A stretch of 6,273 bases of DNA, taken from assembly GCA_003162995.1 (NCBI GenBank), contig PLUZ01000186.1, positions 1 through 6,273 of the forward strand, written 5' to 3'. Below are positions 1 to 3,639 of this stretch, one piece after another; positions within the stretch are counted from its first letter, which is position 1; every line of letters begins with the position of its first letter. A program made the position numbers and the translations under genes. Below the pieces are notes generated by a model. It made no database searches and had not been told where the DNA came from. It saw nothing but the letters and a program-made list of their open reading frames with translations. Source of the stretch: Methylocapsa sp. GTDB lineage: Bacteria > Pseudomonadota > Alphaproteobacteria > Rhizobiales > Beijerinckiaceae.

Positions 1-118
1 AATCGTGAGGCGACGGCTTGAAGCGTCGCTCCAATTCCCGAATGCGGTGCTCAAGCTCTAAGCGCACCCGCGGGCCAATGACGACGGGGCGCAATTCGTC
101 TAGTTTGTCGATAACCAT
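1..118 (-). CDS. Small unknown phage protein, 3' end cut by window edge
   Basis: A minus-strand frame opens with ATG at 118 and runs off the left edge without a stop, giving 39 visible residues. It begins MVIDKLDELRPVV and continues into a charged, helix-like stretch (LELEHRIRELERRF) that could form a short coiled coil. A purine-rich GGGAGAAG lies 6 bases upstream of the ATG and is a credible ribosome binding site. It follows the 68-residue gene ending at 191, on the same strand and, unusually, in the same reading frame; the 24 codons between that TGA and this ATG contain no stop. It may therefore be a separate gene or the second half of a longer interrupted one. No family is recognised. The charged-helix composition and the good RBS favour real coding sequence. 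Confidence 0.55.
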   Translation of the reverse strand, partial: MVIDKLDELRPVVIGPRVRLELEHRIRELERRFKPSPHD

Positions 119-190
119 ATTGAACTTCTCCCATTGTTCGATGTGGCCAGAGGCGGTCGGGAGTTCGCTGCTACCCGGCCGTCTCGCTAA

Positions 191-397
191 TCAGGCCGAG
201 GTTATCTCCGCGACGCGGTCGAGATAGTCCTGCCTAAGCTTGCCTTCCCGAGCGAGAAACTCGCTCCGCAAATCATGCAATTGCACATCAAGTGCATACT
301 GCGCGTCCCTAAGCGCTTGCTCCATTGAGTGCCTCTCGATTGTCTCCGGCGCGATCCGCGTTAAGCCCGGAAACTCTTTGATTTTCAAAGCTGCCAT
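191..397 (-). CDS. Small charged helical protein of unknown function
   Basis: This 68-residue minus-strand gene starts at the ATG at 397. AAAGGAC (positions 413-407) lies 9 bases upstream, a good Shine-Dalgarno sequence. The first 20 residues (MAALKIKEFPGLTRI...) are followed by a continuous charged, heptad-like region from about residue 25 to the end, rich in Glu, Asp, Arg, Gln and Leu, which suggests one long helix or coiled coil. There is no signal peptide or membrane segment. The gene is transcribed divergently from the RHH-ParB operon and shares its 85-bp control region. That position is typical of a short early or accessory phage gene. I recognise no family. The TGA stop is followed by further open frame (see the findings). 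Confidence 0.65.
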   Translation of the reverse strand: MAALKIKEFPGLTRIAPETIERHSMEQALRDAQYALDVQLHDLRSEFLAREGKLRQDYLDRVAEITSA

Positions 398-482
398 GTG
401 TGGATAGTCCTTTATGAAACTTGCAAATGCCTAGCGTGTATGATAGACATAGATAATGTAAACGTTTACAAATAGGAATGCA
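398..482. promoter_or_regulatory. Divergent intergenic control region
   Basis: This AT-rich 85-bp gap separates the minus-strand gene starting at 397 from the plus-strand RHH gene starting at 483. It is clearly more AT-rich than the surrounding coding sequence. It must hold the leaders, and probably the promoters, for both directions. Candidate -10-like hexamers on the plus strand are TATGAT (439-444) and GATAAT (452-457), but neither has a convincing -35 at proper spacing, so I do not assign exact promoters. On the minus strand a TTTACA box falls within the palindrome at 457-470, so a protein bound there could block leftward transcription as well. The plus-strand RBS is TAGGA (473-477), 5 bases before the RHH start. 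Confidence 0.55.
457..470. promoter_or_regulatory. Perfect 14-bp palindrome, probable operator
   Basis: TGTAAACGTTTACA is a perfect palindrome, centred between 463 and 464 and lying 12 bp upstream of the RHH start codon. Symmetric sites of this size in the leader of a small RHH gene are typical of autoregulation by dimeric RHH repressors (known of the Arc/CopG/MetJ-type families). A weaker TGT-n7-ACA element lies at 437-449 and could be a second, degenerate site. The palindrome is seen directly; which protein binds it is inference. The ParB-domain protein encoded next door is the alternative ligand, the palindrome then acting as a centromere-like or regulatory site. Confidence 0.55.
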
Positions 483-662
483 ATGGCTAAATTGGAAAAA
501 CCCATACCGCCATCTATCACGGTGACGGCGCGCATCCCTCAAGCCGTGAAGGACGGCCTTGATAAAGCCGCGCGAGAAGACGCCCGGACTACATCAAGCT
601 TGATGGCAAAGATTCTTGCGGATTGGCTGGCCGCCAGAAAGAAGCCGAGGGTACAGAAATGA
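483..662 (+). CDS. Ribbon-helix-helix DNA-binding protein
   Basis: This 59-residue protein opens at the ATG at 483 behind TAGGA, 5 bases upstream. Its layout is that of a ribbon-helix-helix (Arc/CopG/omega-type) DNA-binding protein. After a short tail (MAKLEKPIPPS) comes a strand ITVTARIP (about residues 12-19) that would pair in the dimer and insert into the major groove. Helix A follows (QAVKDGLDKAARED, about 20-33), then a turn with TTSS, then helix B (LMAKILADWLAARKK, about 40-54) and a basic tail. The expected role is a dimeric repressor or nucleoprotein factor acting on the palindrome at 457-470. The stop overlaps the next start as ATGA (659-662), so it is translationally coupled to the ParB-domain gene. 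Such partners are known among autorepressors, antitoxins and partition adaptors; no toxin or ParA ATPase is adjacent. The family call is firm; the role is inferred. Confidence 0.85.
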   Translation: MAKLEKPIPPSITVTARIPQAVKDGLDKAAREDARTTSSLMAKILADWLAARKKPRVQK

Positions 663-1456
663 GCGAGATGGAATTCCACCCCCTCGCCAACCTTTTCCCG
701 ATGCTTGATGTGTCGCAGGCGGCCGAGCTTGTTGCCGACATCGAGGCCCACGGGCTCCGGCAGGCAATCGTCACTTTTGAGGGCAAGATCCTCGACGGTC
801 GTAACCGGCTGGCCGCATGTAAGCTCACAGGCGTCGAGCCACGGTTTAAGGAATTTACCGGCAACGATCCTCTCAGCTACGTCATTTCGCTGAATTTGAA
901 TCGTCGCCATTTGAGCGAAAGCCAGCGGGCAACGATCGCCGCGAAAATTGCGACGCTGGAGCATGGGCAGCGCCAGAGCGGCAAATTTGCCGGTGTGCCG
1001 GCACAGGCGGAAGCCGCCAAGCGAATGAACGTCAGCGAGAGGTCCGTTCGCTCAGCCCGCCAGGTGTTAGAAAAGGGCACTCCCGAGCTGATAGCCAGCG
1101 TCGAGCAGGGCAAGACATCCATTAACGCTGCGATTAAATCAATCAAGCCGAAACAGGATTCTCCAGATCTTGCCCGAGCGATCGAAGCGATCGAACAATT
1201 TTCGCACCTCCCAGCAAACGAAACCTACGTCCGTCCGGCAGATAAATACTTCGCGAAGCAAGAGGCGACGCTCGGCAAGATTGAGACCCCCGTTCGCGCA
1301 GCCAATGAGGCAATGCGCGACGATCTGAAAGGCGCCATAGCATCTATCCGGTCGATAGGGAATCGGCTGGCCGAATACAAATTCCGCGATGTTGATGCCG
1401 CGCTTACCAACACCGAAAATACCATTAGGGGCCATATGCCGGGCGCCGTGGCATAG
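659..1456 (+). CDS. ParB-like N-terminal domain DNA-binding protein
   Basis: This 265-residue protein is assigned to the ParB/Spo0J superfamily. The ParB N-terminal domain covers about residues 8-100. It has the phosphate-binding box DGRNRLAAC (46-54) and the second conserved box NLNRRHLSESQR (79-90), which matches the ENxxRxxL pattern of ParB CTP-binding domains. A KorB/ParB-like helix-turn-helix follows at about 113-136 (QAEAAKRMNVSERSVRSA). After it comes the TPELIASVEQGKTSINAA segment typical of phage and plasmid homologues. The C-terminal 100 residues are helical and unrecognised and may be the dimerisation region. I chose the ATG at 659 because it overlaps the RHH stop as ATGA and has GAGG 8 bases upstream; an ATG at 623 in the same frame would overlap the RHH gene by 40 bases and has no such support. 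No ParA lies nearby, so partition, transcriptional control and nuclease-type roles all remain possible. Confidence 0.85.
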   Translation: MSEMEFHPLANLFPMLDVSQAAELVADIEAHGLRQAIVTFEGKILDGRNRLAACKLTGVEPRFKEFTGNDPLSYVISLNLNRRHLSESQRATIAAKIATLEHGQRQSGKFAGVPAQAEAAKRMNVSERSVRSARQVLEKGTPELIASVEQGKTSINAAIKSIKPKQDSPDLARAIEAIEQFSHLPANETYVRPADKYFAKQEATLGKIETPVRAANEAMRDDLKGAIASIRSIGNRLAEYKFRDVDAALTNTENTIRGHMPGAVA

Positions 1457-1470
1457 AAGGAGAGACAACA

Positions 1471-1662
1471 ATGAGACTCTGGATTGGAACCCACATCCCC
1501 GGCGGTTACGGTGGCATTAGCATGTCGCCTCGAGACCTCGCCCGGTCCGGCCCGCTGTCAAGGTTCTTTGGCCGCATCTTTATGGCGCTGCTGATGGCAT
1601 TTGTCTTCGTGTTAAGCTTCGCCGCGGTCTTCGTCGTCGGCACAATCCTGAACGGCGGCTAG
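1471..1662 (+). CDS. Small single-pass membrane protein
   Basis: This 63-residue protein sits 14 bases after the ParB-domain gene. It has a very strong ribosome binding site, AAGGAGA at 1457-1463, directly after the preceding stop. The N-terminal 35 residues are Gly/Pro-containing and basic (ending SRFFGR). One long hydrophobic segment follows at about residues 36-60 (IFMALLMAFVFVLSF...VVGTI) and the protein ends in NGG. The positive-inside rule suggests N-in with a very short C-terminal tail outside. It is the last gene of the plus-strand operon, and its 3' end overlaps the converging 100-residue gene by 51 bp. The family is unknown. A membrane tether for the DNA-binding proteins, an inhibitor-type phage membrane peptide and a holin-like protein are all possible; a holin is less likely because the gene lies with regulators rather than with the wall hydrolase. 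Confidence 0.7.
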   Translation: MRLWIGTHIPGGYGGISMSPRDLARSGPLSRFFGRIFMALLMAFVFVLSFAAVFVVGTILNGG

Positions 1663-1914
1663 CTCAGGCGGCCGCTCGAAGAGTCTGTCTGCCAATACCC
1701 TGTCCGGCCGATGCCCCTTAAATGCCGGCCCGCCCGTGGCAACCATCGGCGGGGCTGCCCGTGGCGCCGAACGTGTTGCAACCAAGCTCGCCGACCATGC
1801 GCGGAACTCGTCTTCCGTGATGCCAATAGCTTCGGCGAGCTTTGCGGACGGCATTCCGCCGGTGCCAAAATCGGCAATCAGTAAAAGTTCTCTTGTCGTC
1901 GGTTGCCAGCTCAT
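1612..1914 (-). CDS. 100-residue phage protein with possible helix-turn-helix
   Basis: This is the last gene of the minus-strand late operon. It starts at ATG 1914, overlapping the stop of the 87-residue gene as ATGA, so translation is probably coupled. The N-terminal half (MSWQPTTRELLLIADFGTGG, then SAKLAEAIGITEDEFRAWSAS, about residues 23-43) resembles a helix-turn-helix in which a LAEAIGIT-type helix and turn are followed by a recognition-like helix. The middle is Ala/Pro-rich and looks disordered, and the C-terminus is acidic (CADDEDRGEA). The HTH is a weak visual match. The gene could be a late regulator, or the fold could serve another purpose. Its final 17 codons lie antisense to the 3' end of the plus-strand membrane-protein gene. 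Confidence 0.65.
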   Translation of the reverse strand: MSWQPTTRELLLIADFGTGGMPSAKLAEAIGITEDEFRAWSASLVATRSAPRAAPPMVATGGPAFKGHRPDRVLADRLFERPPELAAVQDCADDEDRGEA

Positions 1915-2174
1915 TTACGCGTCCAAAGCGCCGCCTTGGTGCGGCGAGATTTTGCCGCGATCCCTTGCGGATGATATTTCTCAAGGTCTGCTAAATGGCC
2001 ATCGCAGGCATCTCGCCATCGCTCGCGGCGGTTGCCGATTTCCTGCGCAAAGGCGCGGCGCTCAGTCCCGGTGAGTGGCGGATCCACGAGAGCGCGATCC
2101 GGGTAATAGACATGCAAGGCTTTGTCCGCCGTCAGTTCCCACATGCCCATTGATTGAACTGAGACGTCGCTCAT
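1911..2174 (-). CDS. Small unknown late-operon protein
   Basis: This 87-residue protein opens MSDVSVQSMGMWELTADKAL, continues through a Pro-containing segment (YYPDRALVDPPLTGTE) and ends in a charged, Arg/Lys-rich helical region (RRAFAQEIGNRRERWRDA to SRRTKAALWTRK). There is no signal peptide or membrane segment. The frame is open to an ATG at 2204, but I prefer ATG 2174. It overlaps the stop of the preceding 31-codon mini-gene exactly as ATGA (2174-2171), whereas 2204 has no Shine-Dalgarno and would overlap the mini-gene by 34 bases. A weak GCGGGG lies 5 bases upstream of 2174. The stop is coupled by ATGA to the 100-residue gene. No family is recognised. The position after the tail and hydrolase genes suggests an accessory tail, lysis or late function, but nothing in the sequence decides this. 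Confidence 0.65.
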   Translation of the reverse strand: MSDVSVQSMGMWELTADKALHVYYPDRALVDPPLTGTERRAFAQEIGNRRERWRDACDGHLADLEKYHPQGIAAKSRRTKAALWTRK

Positions 2175-2266
2175 GCGCGCCCCGCTAGTTTCATCCGGAG
2201 CCATAGCCGCGCGACGTGATACGCAGCGCGTATCAGATTGCGAAATGCGAGCAAAATATTGATCAT
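2171..2266 (-). CDS. 31-residue cationic amphipathic mini-protein
   Basis: A short minus-strand frame starts at ATG 2266, overlapping the stop of the wall-hydrolase gene as ATGA (2266-2263), and ends at TGA 2173-2171, overlapping the start of the 87-residue gene as ATGA. GAGG lies 7 bases upstream of its ATG, inside the end of the hydrolase gene. The product begins MINILLAFRNLIRAAYH and continues VARLWLRMKLAGRA. It has no acidic residue and six Arg/Lys plus one His. R9, R13, H17, R20 and R24 are spaced 4-4-3-4, so they fall on one face of a helix with Leu, Ile, Trp and Phe on the other. This suggests a membrane-surface helix. Fitting both junctions perfectly is strong positional evidence for translation. 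The role is inferred: possibly a lysis accessory or a coupling leader peptide. Confidence 0.6.
   Translation of the reverse strand: MINILLAFRNLIRAAYHVARLWLRMKLAGRA
2217..2235. repeat. Perfect inverted repeat, 8-bp arms, 3-nt loop
   Basis: TGATACGC and GCGTATCA flank the triplet AGC, forming a perfect inverted repeat that could fold as a tight hairpin in late-operon mRNA or act as a symmetric DNA site. It lies within the 31-codon mini-gene, about 43 bases upstream of the ATG at 2174. No T-run follows on either strand, so it is not a standard intrinsic terminator. It could be a protein site, an mRNA-stability or processing hairpin, or a coincidence of coding sequence. Confidence 0.4.
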
Positions 2267-3636
2267 TTCTCCGCCTCAGGTAGCGGGGGCAATGTATCGA
2301 CTAAACTTTGTGGCGAGCCCTCTTGAATTGCCAACGCGCGCTTGAACGCGTGCATGCGGGCAGGATCGTTCAATTCGAGATCCTCGTCGGGCCGCTTGCC
2401 CATAGCCGCCGCGACATTCCGCGCAGCACCCGGCCCGAGCTTGCCCGGCGTCCAGCCTTTTGGCCCGGCAATAAGTTGGTTCGCTGTCGTCATGCCGGCC
2501 TCATATTTGTTCCGCGCCAACCGTTCCATTGCCTCCCAGCCGTGCTCAGGATTATCGAATTTTAACAAATGGTGGCCAGTGTCCGTGTCTGTACTGGTCG
2601 AGGCCCCCGGCAAGCCGCGCGACCATGGTGTCGAGCTGATGTCGCCGGGATTTAGATTCCGATCGGGGATGTTGCCGCCCCCGGTTGGCGGCGTTGCCAC
2701 CGTCGCTGGCGTTGCAGACGCGACATCAGCACCCAAATTCTCCAGCCGGTTTGCAGTATAAGCACCCCGCGATCCGCCGATGTCGAAGTGCATAAGGTCT
2801 TGAGCCTTGTTGTAACGGCTCGCGCCAAATGCTCCGCCCCACGCCAAGCGGCCCTTAAGCTCGGGATGACTGGAAAGCATCTCGGTATAGGCGCCCTTAG
2901 CAAGTCGATGATACATACCGGTCGGATCGCCGCCCTCGTTCGGTATGACACGGCCGGATGGATCGGTGATTTGGACATCAAGCGCGCCACGGCCTTTGAT
3001 ATGATGCTGCGAGTTCCCGACATGGCCGCCTGGGTTATACCCTTCGTTGATGGTCGCCTTATATCCTTCCGGCAGATGCCTTGCGCCGGCCGCGACGATA
3101 TGGCGTAGCCGTGGATCGACGTTGGCAATATCGGGATGGCGCCCTGGCGTTGCCGCCAATTCGCTGACTGGCGCGGGCTTCGTCGAAACCGGACCAACCG
3201 GACCGTGAGCGGTATTCATCGGCCCTGTCACATGCTGGCTAGCCGAGGTAGCGACTTCAGCAATATGTTTTGCGCGCAGATTGCGATCGTGATCCGCAAT
3301 AGATGCCCCTGCATGCCCTGGCGCGCGCTGTTCCTCCGCATGTTCATGGGCGCGATGCCTGCGGCTATGATCATGCAGGTCGGCGCCTACATGATGGCGA
3401 TGGCCAGCACCATGCGGCGTGGCCGTGTCGCCGTGCGAGCGAGGAGTCATTGATCCGGTCAACGGTGAGGGAGGCGTCGCGCCGTCACCTGCCGAATTAC
3501 CGGCGCCGTCATTGTTGAGCACCGTGACCGAGCCGTCACCCTCGATTGCAAGATCGAGCGCAAAGTTGATAAACCCGATCTGCCTGCCCTCAGACATCAG
3601 TTTTATGTTCGGCACAATGTGAACGATCTCGCGCAT
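2263..3636 (-). CDS. Phage cell-wall hydrolase: M15-like peptidase with C-terminal NPGN-type module
   Basis: This 457-residue protein starts 3 bases after the tape-measure stop, a typical place for a virion-associated lysin. Residues 1-42 form an unrecognised N-terminal domain. Residues 43-160 are a low-complexity linker with 13 His between 68 and 124, including three HxH triplets (79-81, 88-90, 97-99). Residues 165-296 resemble the M15 metallopeptidase fold (D-Ala-D-Ala carboxypeptidase or endopeptidase) as found in phage and rhizobial wall hydrolases. The first metal-ligand box is SQHHIKGRGALDVQI (H211/H212 and D220), followed by LAWGGAF (265-271) and DLMHFDI with H283. After a Pro/Thr linker, residues 325-440 resemble the NPGN-type module of phage structural and muralytic proteins: NLNPGDI at 327-333, KFDNPEHGWEAM, then GMTTANQLIAG and QEG. 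The likely role is cleaving peptidoglycan peptides during entry or lysis. No signal peptide is evident. A single-residue difference in spacing from the usual SxHxxGxAxD box is notable. Confidence 0.8.
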   Translation of the reverse strand: MREIVHIVPNIKLMSEGRQIGFINFALDLAIEGDGSVTVLNNDGAGNSAGDGATPPSPLTGSMTPRSHGDTATPHGAGHRHHVGADLHDHSRRHRAHEHAEEQRAPGHAGASIADHDRNLRAKHIAEVATSASQHVTGPMNTAHGPVGPVSTKPAPVSELAATPGRHPDIANVDPRLRHIVAAGARHLPEGYKATINEGYNPGGHVGNSQHHIKGRGALDVQITDPSGRVIPNEGGDPTGMYHRLAKGAYTEMLSSHPELKGRLAWGGAFGASRYNKAQDLMHFDIGGSRGAYTANRLENLGADVASATPATVATPPTGGGNIPDRNLNPGDISSTPWSRGLPGASTSTDTDTGHHLLKFDNPEHGWEAMERLARNKYEAGMTTANQLIAGPKGWTPGKLGPGAARNVAAAMGKRPDEDLELNDPARMHAFKRALAIQEGSPQSLVDTLPPLPEAEK

Positions 3637-3639
3637 GCC

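Noticed and set aside
623..658. Upstream ATG at 623 as start of the ParB-domain gene (12 extra residues).
   Set aside because: It lies inside the RHH coding sequence and has no good RBS, while ATG 659 has GAGG at good spacing and an ATGA overlap with the RHH stop.
1178..1195. Tandem GCGATCGAA repeat, considered as an iteron or parS-like site.
   Set aside because: Only two copies, in frame, encoding the AIEAIE helix of the ParB-domain protein; this is best explained as coding repetition.
1650..1678. GCGGC...GCCGC arms near the convergent gene ends, considered as a bidirectional terminator.
   Set aside because: The arms are only 5 bp with a long loop and no T-run on either strand; they are likely a by-product of GC-rich coding sequence.
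1736..2074. Plus-strand 112-residue open frame.
   Set aside because: It is the antisense shadow of the ATGA-coupled minus-strand genes; its composition is Arg/Ser-rich and it has no context or credible RBS.
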